NCBI GenBank assembly: GCA_964020105.1
Contig: OZ026535.1
Coordinates: 992,001 to 1,056,000, forward strand
Source: G964020105 sp964020105
GTDB taxonomy: Bacteria; Pseudomonadota; Alphaproteobacteria; WRAU01; Hepatincolaceae
Direction of reading: 5' to 3'
DNA: 64,000 nucleotides
The notes beneath the pieces were generated by a model, which was not told the origin of the DNA, did not search any database, and was given only the letters and a program-made list of their open reading frames with translations. This document shows, one piece after another, positions 45,422 to 55,319 of the stretch. The translations under genes and the position numbers were made by a program. Each line of letters begins with the position of its first letter. Position 1 is the stretch's first letter.

Positions 45422-46698
45422 TAAATATTAACTCCTCGCTTAATTTTTGCACCTAGTTGTAATAAATTATTAATAACATTAACATAACCTCTATCTAAAT
45501 GATGCAATTCAGATATAGTTGTTTCTCCCTCAGCAACTAAAGCTGCTATAATAAGACTAAAAGAAGATCTTAAATCAGTGGCCTTCACCTCAGCAGAATA
45601 AAGCTTATTAACACCATCAATAACAACCGTGGAATGATCCGTAATATTAATACTTGCTCCCATTCTGATTAATTCGGGCACATGGGTAAAACGATTTTCA
45701 AAAATTCGCTCATTAATAACAGATTTACCCCTGGCTATAGTCATAAGAGCACTAAAGGGTGACTGCAAATCTGTAGGAAAATACGGATAAGGTGCTGTAG
45801 TAATATCTACAGGATGTATTACTCCATTGGAAATAACTTCGATTGTATTATTTTCTAACTCATTAACAACAACTCCTGTTTTTCTTAGAACATCTAAGAA
45901 TTCACCAAAAATATTACTCTCAACTTCTTCAAGAAACACATGACCAGCAGTTGCAGCAGCAGCAATAGCATAACTACCTGCTTGTATTCTATCAGTAACA
46001 ACCGTATGCTCAGCCCCACTTAGAGAATTAACTCCGGTAATTTTTATAACAGCACTACCAACTCCCTCTATCTTGGCACCCATTTTTACTAAACACTTTG
46101 CTAAATCAACTATTTCTGGCTCACGAGCCGCATTAACAATCGTTGTTATCCCTTTCGCAAGCGTTGCTGCCATTAGAATATTTTCAGTAGCACCAACAGA
46201 AATTTTATCAAAAATTATCTCAGCTCCTCTTAATCCACCCTTGGCTGATGCAACTATATTCCCATGTTCTATACTAATGGTTGCTCCCATTTTTTCTAAA
46301 GCTTTTATATGCAAATCTACTGGTCTTAACCCAATTGAGCACCCACCTGGCAAAGGAACCAAAGCTTTGTGAAATCTGGCAAGTAGCGGCCCTAAAATCA
46401 ACACAGAAGCCCTCATTGAGCTTACTAAATCATATGAAGCTGTGAAGTTGTTAATATTATTTGCTTGTAAAATAGCGGTCTCATTTTCATAATTTACACT
46501 AACCCCTAGTTCTCGCAAAATATTAAATGCTGTTTGCATATCCAGTAGATTAGGAACTCTTTGTAATACTAATTTTTGATTGGTTAAAATAGAAACTATC
46601 ACAAGTGGCAATGCTGAGTTTTTTGCTCCTGATATTTTTATTCTTCCTTCAATAGGAATACCTCCAATTATCTTAATTCTATCACGACTACCGTCCAT
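45421..46698 (-). CDS. murA: UDP-N-acetylglucosamine 1-carboxyvinyltransferase
   Basis: 425 residues, the first committed enzyme of peptidoglycan synthesis. ISGAKNSALPLVIVSILTN at the start, and the active-site loop LPGGCSIGLRPVDLHI with the catalytic cysteine that fosfomycin modifies. FPTDLQSPFSALM and EVKATDLRSSFSLI are further family segments. Its stop overlaps the infA start by one base. Confidence 0.97.
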   Translation of the reverse strand: MDGSRDRIKIIGGIPIEGRIKISGAKNSALPLVIVSILTNQKLVLQRVPNLLDMQTAFNILRELGVSVNYENETAILQANNINNFTASYDLVSSMRASVLILGPLLARFHKALVPLPGGCSIGLRPVDLHIKALEKMGATISIEHGNIVASAKGGLRGAEIIFDKISVGATENILMAATLAKGITTIVNAAREPEIVDLAKCLVKMGAKIEGVGSAVIKITGVNSLSGAEHTVVTDRIQAGSYAIAAAATAGHVFLEEVESNIFGEFLDVLRKTGVVVNELENNTIEVISNGVIHPVDITTAPYPYFPTDLQSPFSALMTIARGKSVINERIFENRFTHVPELIRMGASINITDHSTVVIDGVNKLYSAEVKATDLRSSFSLIIAALVAEGETTISELHHLDRGYVNVINNLLQLGAKIKRGVNI

Positions 46699-46707
46699 TA
46701 ATAACGT

Positions 46708-46866
46708 TTACCTCTTATTATCTGCATCTTTTAAACTATCTTGTGCCTCTAATGATACTTTTTTGCGTTTATCTTTTTGGATTTTTCTTTTCCGTAAATT
46801 ATCCTTTAAAATTTTTGCCTTAAGGGAAACCTTTAAATTTATTTCGTGCTCTGTTTTTTTTTGCAT
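46708..46866 (-). CDS. Small basic protein upstream of murA, 52 residues
   Basis: An ORF too short for most gene finders: MQKKTEHEINLKVSLKAKI, then LKDNLRKRKIQKDKRKK and an acidic tail ending DADNKR. The LKxNLRKRK pattern resembles short alphaproteobacterial proteins (LKANLxRRKxQ) found near murA. No function is known. It ends 9 nt before the murA start and has AGAGATG upstream as a possible ribosome binding site. An in-frame ATG three codons earlier is also possible. Confidence 0.5.
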   Translation of the reverse strand: MQKKTEHEINLKVSLKAKILKDNLRKRKIQKDKRKKVSLEAQDSLKDADNKR

Positions 46867-46922
46867 GCAACACATCTCTAGTAATGTTATCCCTATGCTT
46901 ATTCTAGTGAAAAAAAAATATT

Positions 46923-46951
46923 TTGCAATTATTACTTTTATCTACAATAAT
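46923..46951 (+). promoter_or_regulatory. Possible promoter of tRNA-Thr
   Basis: TTGCAA (46923-46928) and AATAAT (46946-46951) with 17-nt spacing, about 30 nt before the tRNA. A TATAAT lies 4 nt further on. In DNA this AT-rich the match is only suggestive. Confidence 0.35.
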
Positions 46952-46981
46952 ATAATTACGCTATATAGTACTCATAGCATA

Positions 46982-47056
46982 GCCACCGTAGCTCAGTGGT
47001 AGAGCACATCATTGGTAATGATGGGGTCGCATGTTCGATTCATGTCGGTGGCACCA
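46982..47056 (+). tRNA. tRNA-Thr (anticodon GGT)
   Basis: Complete cloverleaf: acceptor GCCACCG/CGGTGGC, D arm GCTC..GAGC, anticodon arm TCATT-GGT-AATGA region giving anticodon GGT, TPsiC arm with GTTCGATTC, and encoded CCA. 75 nt. Confidence 0.95.
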
Positions 47057-47059
47057 TCT

Positions 47060-47518
47060 TTATAGCTTACATCTTATTTGTCTAATGGCTTCCCCTATGA
47101 TTATAGCACTAGATACAGCTAAATTCAAGGAACGCTTACTATTTAACATTTGTATTTTTATTTTACTATCACTTAATTTATGCACATATTCTGGCACTCC
47201 CTTGCTTTCTTTACCCATTAAAATAACATCTCCTTGCATAAAAACAAAATCTAGATAGTTAACACTGGATTTTGTAGTTGATAAAATTATTCTTTTGTTG
47301 TTTTTTTGAATATAATTCAAAAAAGCTGTGAAATCATCATGCAAAGTATAATCAGCAGTGTTAATGTAATCCATGGTGGCTCTGCGCATATGTTGTCCGC
47401 CAAAAATAAAACCACAGGGCTCTATAATATCAAGATGCACTCCTAAGCAATCACACATCCTAAGTATAGTTCCTGTATTTTGTGGAATATCTGGCTCAAA
47501 TAATGCTAATGAAATCAT
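47060..47518 (-). CDS. trmL: tRNA (cytidine/uridine34-2'-O)-methyltransferase TrmL
   Basis: 152 residues, a minimal SpoU-type knotted methyltransferase. LALFEPDIPQNTGTILRMC at the start, EPCGFIFGGQHMRRATMDY, and the knot motif MGKESKGVPEYVH identify TrmL, which 2'-O-methylates the wobble nucleotide of certain tRNA-Leu. Convergent with tRNA-Thr and divergent from miaA, another wobble-region tRNA modification gene. Confidence 0.92.
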   Translation of the reverse strand: MISLALFEPDIPQNTGTILRMCDCLGVHLDIIEPCGFIFGGQHMRRATMDYINTADYTLHDDFTAFLNYIQKNNKRIILSTTKSSVNYLDFVFMQGDVILMGKESKGVPEYVHKLSDSKIKIQMLNSKRSLNLAVSSAIIIGEAIRQIRCKL

Positions 47519-47598
47519 TAAAATTGACCTATGTTACAATAGCTATGTTATAATAACACTCAGAAAGGTTTTTCATAAAAACAATCTATACAAGAAAA

Positions 47599-48543
47599 AT
47601 GATAAACATAAATAAAAAAAATATAAACAAAAAAAATGATGTTGTATTAGTTTTTGGTCCTACAGCATCGGGAAAATCTGATTTTGCTATTGAACTATCA
47701 ATCTTGTTAGATGGCATTATTATAAATGCTGATAGCACGCAAATTTATAAGGAAGCTCCTATCCTCTCTAACATACCAACAAAACATCAGCAAAAAAACA
47801 TAGAACATAAATTATTTGCCTATCTATCAATAATGGAGGATTCTTCTCTAATGAAATGGCTTAGATTAGTGGAAAACGCAGTTGATGTTTGTAGAAAATC
47901 AAATAAATTACCTATAATTGTTGGAGGTAGTGGATTATATATCAATACAATTTTAGAAGGAATATCACCAATTCCATCAAATTACGAATGTAAGATTAAG
48001 GCTATTTCTACTTATGAAAATTTAGGAAAAGATAAGTTCACAGAGCTTATAAGAAAAATTGACAATAGTTTTGTAATGAAATTTAATGATTCTCAAAGAC
48101 TTATCCGTGCTTATGAGGTTTATTTATGCTCAGGGAAAACTATAACATCTTTTCAAAAGTTACCTAGGGAAAAATATATTAATGGTAATTTTATAAATCT
48201 CTTTGTTCACAAAGACAGAGAGCTAATTTATGAAAGCATAAAGGATAGAAGTGAAAAAATGATAAGAAGAGGCGTCTTTAAAGAAGCAGAACAAATATTT
48301 GAAATAACGACACACAACCAGCACTTGAAAAAAATCATCGGCCTATATGAAATATATTTGATGAAAAATGGAAAATTAACCCCTCAACAAACATTGGAAC
48401 TAATACAAAAACACACCCGTAACTATGCAAAAAAACAGTTTACGTGGTTCAATAATAAAATTATTGATAAAATATCTATAGATCTTTCAGTGAGAAAAAA
48501 TTTTGTTGATACATTAAAAAATATGTTTAATTTAACAGATTAA
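47599..48543 (+). CDS. miaA: tRNA dimethylallyltransferase
   Basis: 314 residues. P-loop GPTASGKS at residues 20-27, INADSTQIYKEAPILSNIPT, the KLPIIVGGSGLYINTIL segment and RNYAKKQFTWFNN near the end are MiaA signatures. It adds a dimethylallyl group to A37 of tRNAs reading codons that start with U. The first ~13 residues are Asn/Lys-rich and not conserved, so the true start could be slightly downstream. Confidence 0.95.
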   Translation: MININKKNINKKNDVVLVFGPTASGKSDFAIELSILLDGIIINADSTQIYKEAPILSNIPTKHQQKNIEHKLFAYLSIMEDSSLMKWLRLVENAVDVCRKSNKLPIIVGGSGLYINTILEGISPIPSNYECKIKAISTYENLGKDKFTELIRKIDNSFVMKFNDSQRLIRAYEVYLCSGKTITSFQKLPREKYINGNFINLFVHKDRELIYESIKDRSEKMIRRGVFKEAEQIFEITTHNQHLKKIIGLYEIYLMKNGKLTPQQTLELIQKHTRNYAKKQFTWFNNKIIDKISIDLSVRKNFVDTLKNMFNLTD

Positions 48544-48624
48544 AGTATTATACTACAGTTGTAGCTTCGATAGATGTCATTTTTATTAAGCCTCTATTAT
48601 ATAACTTTTTATTATTGGTAGAAA

Positions 48625-49665
48625 ATGTTTACGAAAAAATTAAGAGACCTGTTTTTTGTTGATATAGCCATAGACTTAGGAACAGCTAATACTTTAGTCT
48701 ATATAAGAGATAAAGGGATACTGTTAAATGAGCCCTCTGTTGTTGCCATACAAAAAATAGGTAATAATAATAAAGTATTGGCCGTTGGAAACGAAGCAAA
48801 GAAAATGCTTGGTAGAACCTCTGGCAATACAAGCGCCATAAGGCCTCTGAAAGATGGTGTAATCGCAGATTTTGAAGTTGCTGAGCAGATGATTAAGTAT
48901 TTTATAAAAAAAGTATATCAGCACTCTTATATGAAAAAAGCTCTTATATTAGTATGCGTCCCTTCTGGTTCTACTCCTGTTGAAAGAAGGGCAATACAAG
49001 ATTCTGCATATAACGCTGGAGGTAATGTCGTCTACCTTGTAGAAGAGCCAATAGCAGCAGCTATAGGTGCTGCTTTACCCATTATGGATCCTGTTGGTTC
49101 AATGATTGTTGACATAGGAGGTGGCACAACAGAAGTTGCAGTTATGTCTTTAGGAGGTATAGTATACTCTAGAAGTGCTAAGATAGCCGGAGACAAGATG
49201 GATGAAGATATAGTCCAATACGTTAGAAAAAATTATAATATGATGATTGGTGAAACTACTGCCCAAAAAATTAAAGAAAAAATAGGTTATGCTACTATTA
49301 CTAATAAAAACCCAGATAACTTCATAACAGTTAAAGGATTGGATTTTCTCTCTGGTGTTCCCAAAGAAATCACACTAAATGAATTCCATATACAAGAAGC
49401 ATTATCGCAATCCATACAGGGTATCCTTGGCATATGTAGGGATTCTCTAGAAAGAACTCCTCCTGAGTTAGTTGGTGATATTATGGAAAAAGGTATAGTC
49501 TTAGCTGGTGGTGGAAGTCTATTGAAAAATCTTGATGTGTTTATTTCACAAGCAACTGGAGTACCAGTTATTATCGCACCTAAACCACTGGAATGTGTAG
49601 CTAGGGGTACTGGTAAAATGATTGAGAATTTTGATAAATTCAAAAATATGTTTACCTATTATTAA
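48625..49665 (+). CDS. mreB: Rod shape-determining protein MreB
   Basis: 346 residues, bacterial actin. Phosphate 1 segment IDLGTANTLVYIRDKG, VCVPSGSTPVERRAI, VEEPIAAAIGAALP and MIVDIGGGTTEVAVMSLGG are all present, and VLAGGGSLL near the end. MreB guides lateral wall synthesis, so the cell is probably rod-shaped at least in part. First gene of the mreBCD-PBP2-rodA operon. Confidence 0.97.
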   Translation: MFTKKLRDLFFVDIAIDLGTANTLVYIRDKGILLNEPSVVAIQKIGNNNKVLAVGNEAKKMLGRTSGNTSAIRPLKDGVIADFEVAEQMIKYFIKKVYQHSYMKKALILVCVPSGSTPVERRAIQDSAYNAGGNVVYLVEEPIAAAIGAALPIMDPVGSMIVDIGGGTTEVAVMSLGGIVYSRSAKIAGDKMDEDIVQYVRKNYNMMIGETTAQKIKEKIGYATITNKNPDNFITVKGLDFLSGVPKEITLNEFHIQEALSQSIQGILGICRDSLERTPPELVGDIMEKGIVLAGGGSLLKNLDVFISQATGVPVIIAPKPLECVARGTGKMIENFDKFKNMFTYY

Positions 49666-49695
49666 ATGCTAATGTTGAATTAGTTTGGAGTATTA

Positions 49696-50517
49696 ATGGC
49701 ATCTAACAATTACAAGTCTTATTATATTAATGCTCCTCTGTGGCTTGTATTACTATCTGTATCGTTCATTATATTGATTTTTAATTTTTTCAATCATGAT
49801 TTCAATCTAAGCATATCTGGTAAAGTTAAAACTAATATGTTAGCTGTTAGATATTTTGTAAAAGACGGATTATATTCTTATATAAATGACTTTGGTTTTA
49901 AATCTAAACTAATAGAGGAATTACGGGAAGAGAATAAAAAATTAAAAATGGAGATTGCTTATTTAAGTAAGAAAAGCATAGAGGTTGAGTATTTAAAAAA
50001 TAAAATTTTCTCTCTAAATTCTCTTCTTAATATATATGATAGTAAAAGTATGGTTGATATTATTACTACATCTGTCGTATCAAACTCTATAGGTTCAATT
50101 AGTAATAATTTGAGTATTAATATTGGTAGTGAACAAGGGATTAAAGAGAATATACTAGTTATATCTTCAACTGGTGTTGTTGGATATACCTATGACGTTA
50201 AAGCAAAATCTGCTAGAATAATGACAATTTTCAACAAAAATTTCAGACTTTCTGTGATAACTGAACGCTCTAAAGTTAATGCGATTATAACTAGTGACGG
50301 AACGAAAGAACCAGCAGTAATTCCTTACTCACAAGACATAAAGATGATTGATGGAGAAGTTGCATATACCTCAGGTCTTGAAGGGACTTTCCCAAAACAT
50401 ATTGCAGTTGGAACTATTAGGCAAAATAAAAAAGATATAAATAGTAATGAATATACTTGGAAAATACAGTTTTTTGAAAACTTTCTAAATTTAGATTATG
50501 TTCATATTGTTAAATAA
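49696..50517 (+). CDS. mreC: Rod shape-determining protein MreC
   Basis: 273 residues: one N-terminal membrane helix (about 12-34), a coiled coil (LIEELREENKKLKMEIAYL), then two beta domains with SINIGSEQGIKENILVIS and TGVVGYTYDVKAKSARI, the MreC core. It bridges MreB and PBP2 in the periplasm. It lies 30 nt after mreB and 2 nt before mreD. Confidence 0.94.
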   Translation: MASNNYKSYYINAPLWLVLLSVSFIILIFNFFNHDFNLSISGKVKTNMLAVRYFVKDGLYSYINDFGFKSKLIEELREENKKLKMEIAYLSKKSIEVEYLKNKIFSLNSLLNIYDSKSMVDIITTSVVSNSIGSISNNLSINIGSEQGIKENILVISSTGVVGYTYDVKAKSARIMTIFNKNFRLSVITERSKVNAIITSDGTKEPAVIPYSQDIKMIDGEVAYTSGLEGTFPKHIAVGTIRQNKKDINSNEYTWKIQFFENFLNLDYVHIVK

Positions 50518-50519
50518 AA

Positions 50520-51005
50520 ATGAAAAAAAATATAAAAAAAATTCTTAAAAAATACACTCCTTCTATACTGTTGTTAGTACTTGTTGTATTGCAGGCTATT
50601 AGCAGTGGTTATTTGAATTTTTTGTTGTTTGTATTTATATACTCTTCTGTTTTTTATTGTATTTTTATGGAAGAAAAGAAATTAAGCTTGATTATAGTCT
50701 TTATTAGCGGTTTGACTTTAGATGCTGTTAATGATGTTATTTTTGGATTAAGTTCGTTTATATTTATGATTATGTATATTATTTGCAAAATAGAAATGAG
50801 GTACTTAAAAACTAAAGATTTCCTTTCTGCTTATATGTTTTATAGTATAAATATCATTTCAATGATGCTATTTGTTAAGATACTATCTATTTTTGTAAAT
50901 GTTAATTTTGTCAGCCCTATCAGTTTTATATTATGGTCATTATTAATGTTTCCATTATTATATAATATAATAAGATTATATAAAACAACAACTCCTAAGT
51001 TTTAG
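50520..51005 (+). CDS. mreD: Rod shape-determining protein MreD
   Basis: 161 residues with four or five hydrophobic helices and the loop FISGLTLDAVNDVIFGLSSF, which is the recognisable MreD segment (GLxxDxxxGxxxGxxxl). Identification is supported by its place between mreC and PBP2, with gaps of 2 and 5 nt. Confidence 0.9.
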   Translation: MKKNIKKILKKYTPSILLLVLVVLQAISSGYLNFLLFVFIYSSVFYCIFMEEKKLSLIIVFISGLTLDAVNDVIFGLSSFIFMIMYIICKIEMRYLKTKDFLSAYMFYSINIISMMLFVKILSIFVNVNFVSPISFILWSLLMFPLLYNIIRLYKTTTPKF

Positions 51006-51010
51006 AGATC

Positions 51011-52867
51011 ATGCAAAGTAGTAATAAAGTGTTTAGCAGAAGAGTATTTATTTTACTCATAATAAAATTAGGGTTACTGTTTACATTAATAATTCGTTTT
51101 TTTTATCTACAGATTAGGGAGAACTTTCATTTCAACAGTTTATCTGACAAAAATAGAACTAATTTGGTGCCAATAATTCCCAAAAGGGGGATTATTTTTG
51201 ATAATCTTAATATCAGACTAGCAGATAACTTATTTTTATGGGAATTATTATTTATAAAATCACAAATACCTAAGAATGTTAATTTATTTATCAATACTCT
51301 AACTTCGATTATTGAGATTAACGCCGATGAAAAGGCAAGAATCTTATATGATTATAAAAACAAGCCAGCTCATTTTCCAATATTAGTTAAACAAAACCTC
51401 AGCCAAAGTGAAATAGCCGCTATAGAAACATTCTCATACAATTTACCCGGAGTATTTATTAGACCATTTTATAGAAGAAATTATCCCTACTCTGATGCTT
51501 TAGCGCACTTAATAGGATATACTAGCATAACTAATGATTTATCTAAAAGTAATAATGTGCCCCATTGGCAAATTGGAAGATATGCGATGGAAGAATCGCT
51601 TGATGCATTCCTTAAAGGTAGTGTTGGCTACTCTAAATATGAAATTAATGCCCATGGACATATAATTAGAAAGCTTGAACAAAAAACGTCCATACCTGGT
51701 AATAATATTGCATTAACTATTGACTCTGCTTTACAGAATAAAATTTACGAGTTGTTATCAGAATATAATAGCGCCAGTGCGGTTGTAAGCGAAATAAAGA
51801 CTGGAAAAATTTTAGCTATGTCATCTTATCCTAGTTTTGATCCCAATTTATTTACAGAGGGTATTCCAGCAAAAGTGTGGTCAGAGCTTTTAGAGAATGA
51901 AAAAGCACCATTATCTAACAAACCTATGATGGGACTATATCCACCTGGATCAACGATAAAACCGATGCTTGCCTTAGAAGCTTTAGCAAAAGGAGTAATA
52001 ACAGCCGATACTACTTTTGAATGCAAAGGATATCACGAAGTTGGTAGAGATCGTTTCCATTGCTGGTTAAGAAAGGGACACGGTAAAGTTAATTTAGAGA
52101 AATCCATATCACAATCTTGCGATATATACTATTATAATTTAGCTAATCTTCTTGATTCTAAATATATAGATGAGGCTTCAAAAAATTTTGGGTTTGGGAA
52201 AAAACACCTTAATATTTTACCAAATGAGGCTAAAGGAAAAACTATAATCAATGAGGAAAGCACTAAAAAAAGTGTATTTGGTGATAAAATTATAGCTATG
52301 ATTGGTCAAGGTAATTGGCTAGTAACACCATTGCAACTTAATAAAATGATCTCATTGATTGCCAACTACGGCATGGATTATAAATACTCTTTGCTTAAAA
52401 ATATAGAATATGAAGATAAGGTTGTATATCCCAAACAAGATACAGCACAAAAAGTATTACATTATCCAAAGGAGCATTTTGAATTAATAAAAAAAGCTCT
52501 ATATAATACAGTAAATGAAAAAGGAGGCAGTGGTATTTTAGCAAATACATATGACCCTAGTTGGATTTTATCTGGTAAGACTGGCACATCACAAGTAAGA
52601 AGAATATCTTTAAAAGAAAGACAAGAAGGGATTATTCCCAATCATCTTGTACCTTGGAATAGAAGGGATCATGGATTGTTTGTTGGATATGTATCATCTA
52701 AAAATGAGGATCTTTACGCCATATCTGTTGTTATTGAGCATGGAGGTAGTGCTGCAATAACTGCTGCACCTTTAGCTAGGGAAATTGCAAAGATGCTTAA
52801 GGAAAGATATCCGTTTTACGAAGAAGAAAATGAGAGAATAAATAAAATCATCTTCAGCAGGAAATAA
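51011..52867 (+). CDS. mrdA: Penicillin-binding protein 2 (elongasome transpeptidase)
   Basis: 618 residues: membrane helix (about 12-30), pedestal with PKRGIIFDNLNIRLADN and HLIGYT, then a transpeptidase domain with SxxK as STIK (PPGSTIKPML), SxN-type motif as SCD (SQSCDIYYYN) and KTG as SGKTGTSQ. SCD in place of SxN is normal for PBP2. It cross-links lateral-wall peptidoglycan together with RodA. Confidence 0.96.
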   Translation: MQSSNKVFSRRVFILLIIKLGLLFTLIIRFFYLQIRENFHFNSLSDKNRTNLVPIIPKRGIIFDNLNIRLADNLFLWELLFIKSQIPKNVNLFINTLTSIIEINADEKARILYDYKNKPAHFPILVKQNLSQSEIAAIETFSYNLPGVFIRPFYRRNYPYSDALAHLIGYTSITNDLSKSNNVPHWQIGRYAMEESLDAFLKGSVGYSKYEINAHGHIIRKLEQKTSIPGNNIALTIDSALQNKIYELLSEYNSASAVVSEIKTGKILAMSSYPSFDPNLFTEGIPAKVWSELLENEKAPLSNKPMMGLYPPGSTIKPMLALEALAKGVITADTTFECKGYHEVGRDRFHCWLRKGHGKVNLEKSISQSCDIYYYNLANLLDSKYIDEASKNFGFGKKHLNILPNEAKGKTIINEESTKKSVFGDKIIAMIGQGNWLVTPLQLNKMISLIANYGMDYKYSLLKNIEYEDKVVYPKQDTAQKVLHYPKEHFELIKKALYNTVNEKGGSGILANTYDPSWILSGKTGTSQVRRISLKERQEGIIPNHLVPWNRRDHGLFVGYVSSKNEDLYAISVVIEHGGSAAITAAPLAREIAKMLKERYPFYEEENERINKIIFSRK

Positions 52868-52874
52868 AGAAATT

Positions 52875-53975
52875 ATGAATAAAAGATATTTAAATTTTTT
52901 TCACATTACTTATCCAAGTAGAATTTTACTAATCTTAGTTCTAATAATTTGTGCAATTGGTATAGTAATGCAATACAGTGCTGGCGGTGGTGATTTTTAT
53001 CAATATGCGTTTCCTTATATGATAAAATGTATCTTAGGATTTATAATTGTATTTGTAATTTTAAAAATAGATCTAAAAATAATTTTTTTACTAACTAATT
53101 ATTTTTATTACATAGCTGTTTTTTTACTACTATTAGTTGATATTATAGGGGTTGTAAGACTTGGAGCACAAAGGTGGATAAATTTAGGATTATTCATGAT
53201 TCAACCATCAGAAATAATTAAGATTGCAATAATTTTGATGCTAGCAAAATATTTTCATAATTTTTCAGCATCCCAAGTAGGTAAATTAAGATTTTATATA
53301 TATCCTTTTATATTATCAATAGTACCTTTTTTTCTTATATTGCAACAACCAGATCTTGGAACTGCGGTAATGATTGCAACAATTGTGGGAGCATTATTTT
53401 TCGTATCTGGATTTAGACTGAAGTATTTTATCATAATAGGTTTTACTTTATTATTAATACTTCCTATTGCATGGATCAATTTACATAATTATCAAAAAGA
53501 AAGGGTATTAACTTTTCTTAATCCAGAAAGAGATCCGCTGGGTTCTGGGTATCACATTATTCAATCAAAGATTGCTATTGGTTCTGGTGGATTTATTGGT
53601 AAAGGTTTTTTAAGCGGAACTCAAGCACAGCTAGATTTTCTACCAGAAAAACACACAGATTTCATTTTTACTTTGATATCAGAAGAATTTGGATTCATAG
53701 GAGTTAGTGTAATAATTATCTTGTATGGGTTAATTATAATTACATTATTTAACATAACTAGTCGGTGTCCATATGCTTATGGCAGATATATAATTACAGG
53801 AATAGCAACTATGCTATTTGTGCATATTTTTGTTAATATAGGGATGGTAAGTGGATTAATGCCAGTGGTTGGAGTTCCTTTGCCTCTAATTTCCTATGGG
53901 GGAACGTCTATGATTACAATGATGAGTGGGCTTGGCATAATTCTTAATATAGAAAACAATAAAAAATATAATTAA
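52875..53975 (+). CDS. rodA: Peptidoglycan glycosyltransferase RodA
   Basis: 366 residues, about ten membrane helices, SEDS family. GAQRWINLGLFMIQPSEI, QQPDLGTAVMIAT, LPEKHTDFIFTLISEEFGF and PLPLISYGGTS are the family segments. It partners PBP2 for side-wall growth. Last gene of the mre operon, 7 nt after the PBP2 gene. Confidence 0.96.
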   Translation: MNKRYLNFFHITYPSRILLILVLIICAIGIVMQYSAGGGDFYQYAFPYMIKCILGFIIVFVILKIDLKIIFLLTNYFYYIAVFLLLLVDIIGVVRLGAQRWINLGLFMIQPSEIIKIAIILMLAKYFHNFSASQVGKLRFYIYPFILSIVPFFLILQQPDLGTAVMIATIVGALFFVSGFRLKYFIIIGFTLLLILPIAWINLHNYQKERVLTFLNPERDPLGSGYHIIQSKIAIGSGGFIGKGFLSGTQAQLDFLPEKHTDFIFTLISEEFGFIGVSVIIILYGLIIITLFNITSRCPYAYGRYIITGIATMLFVHIFVNIGMVSGLMPVVGVPLPLISYGGTSMITMMSGLGIILNIENNKKYN

Positions 53976-54126
53976 TTAATAAAAAGGAATCTAAGTTTAT
54001 TAAGAAAGTAATAAGAGATATAAGTTGTATTCTTTCATAAGTTTTACAAATCTATTTATTCACAATCTGTAACTTACAGTATATTGTTGCATATTTCCTC
54101 AATCAGCTTGCAAGCCTTACTTTGTT

Positions 54127-55272
54127 TTAAATATTAACTTTTGCTAATATGTACCATTGACCAGATGTATTTTTCATACGAGTTTCTTCTGATTTTCTAG
54201 CATTGCCTTCATCGGTTGTAATTGATGTATCGTGCATCGTTGAAGTTGCCATATTAGTTGTTTTAACTCCAGCTCCATGGGAACTAAATTCATAATGACC
54301 ACACTCCCATGCACCATAATAATTCCATGATATTACATGTGATTTCCACCCTCCATTCATTCTTGCAAAAGCTCCCTGTGCCCATAGATCACTAAATTCC
54401 ATTTGTCTTCCATGAGCCTGACCTATTCCAAACTCACCTCTTATATCATCAATAGGATGATTATGAGGGTGCATCATATGCCTATGTGTATTGCTGTGAG
54501 TATGTGCTTGTAGGCTATCTTCTTCATAACAGCCTAAAATTCTGCCACTACCTTTGTGCATATGTCTTGTGGTGCCATTATAAAACTTTGTCATGGCAAA
54601 TGTCCCATCTCCCCTATCTACTCCCTTGATATTCCTAAACAGTATTGGATAATCTGCAATTGATAAAATATTGCTCTCATCCATTAATGCCCATGTTTTA
54701 ATACCTATAGTTACTATATTTTGATCCCTATAGCTATTATCTGTATTAAACCATTTATCTATGCCTACACTTGCCTCTATCAATTTGCTCTTATCTACTT
54801 CTAATTTCTCTACTCTACTCAGAATCCTATTCATCATATCTACTGTTGCAACAACTTGCTCATTTAGTTTAATCTCTATCACCTCAGCATTATCTACCTG
54901 AATTACAACATTAAACAACAACTCCGTTAGTATATTCCCCTCCTTCGTCGCAGCCCTATACTGCAAAGGTACATCCGTTACTACTATTAAATCTCCCTCC
55001 TCATCAAACAGTCCTAGCTCCCTTATATAAAAGCCTTTTTCTATTTTAGCATTCGCCCTTAGTACACTCTCAAATACTGTTTTATTATTATTTGCATACT
55101 TATCATTAATCAAATCTCTATACTTCTCTCCCACTAATGACTTCATATCTGCATTAGCAATTATTTCCTTCCCTCCTCCATCTCCTAGCGCAAACTTCTC
55201 TATCTTTAGTGGATTATCAACTGTCGCCCCTGCTATCTTCTTTAAGCCTATCTTTGTTATTATTGCTCCCAT
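54127..55272 (-). CDS. Phage tail fibre/collar protein, P2 gpH-like N-terminus (copy 1)
   Basis: 381 residues. Residues 1-145 form a P2 gpH-type attachment domain (ALGDGGG, FYIRELGLFDEEGDL), nearly identical to the copies at 55498 and 56717. A short coiled linker follows (NRILSRVEKLEVDKSK). The C-terminal part has a collar-like section (IKGVDRGDGTFAMTKF), a His-rich stretch with HTH, HRH and HPH, a patch encoded by about 54291-54432 that differs entirely from copy 2, and a conserved tip ending SGQWYILAKVNI. No chaperone gene is adjacent. Presumably it binds a surface receptor at the end of a phage-like tail. Confidence 0.8.
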   Translation of the reverse strand: MGAIITKIGLKKIAGATVDNPLKIEKFALGDGGGKEIIANADMKSLVGEKYRDLINDKYANNNKTVFESVLRANAKIEKGFYIRELGLFDEEGDLIVVTDVPLQYRAATKEGNILTELLFNVVIQVDNAEVIEIKLNEQVVATVDMMNRILSRVEKLEVDKSKLIEASVGIDKWFNTDNSYRDQNIVTIGIKTWALMDESNILSIADYPILFRNIKGVDRGDGTFAMTKFYNGTTRHMHKGSGRILGCYEEDSLQAHTHSNTHRHMMHPHNHPIDDIRGEFGIGQAHGRQMEFSDLWAQGAFARMNGGWKSHVISWNYYGAWECGHYEFSSHGAGVKTTNMATSTMHDTSITTDEGNARKSEETRMKNTSGQWYILAKVNI

Positions 55273-55319
55273 CCTTCTCTCCCTTGTTATTAATTTTGCT
55301 ATTAATTACTACCTCAATA

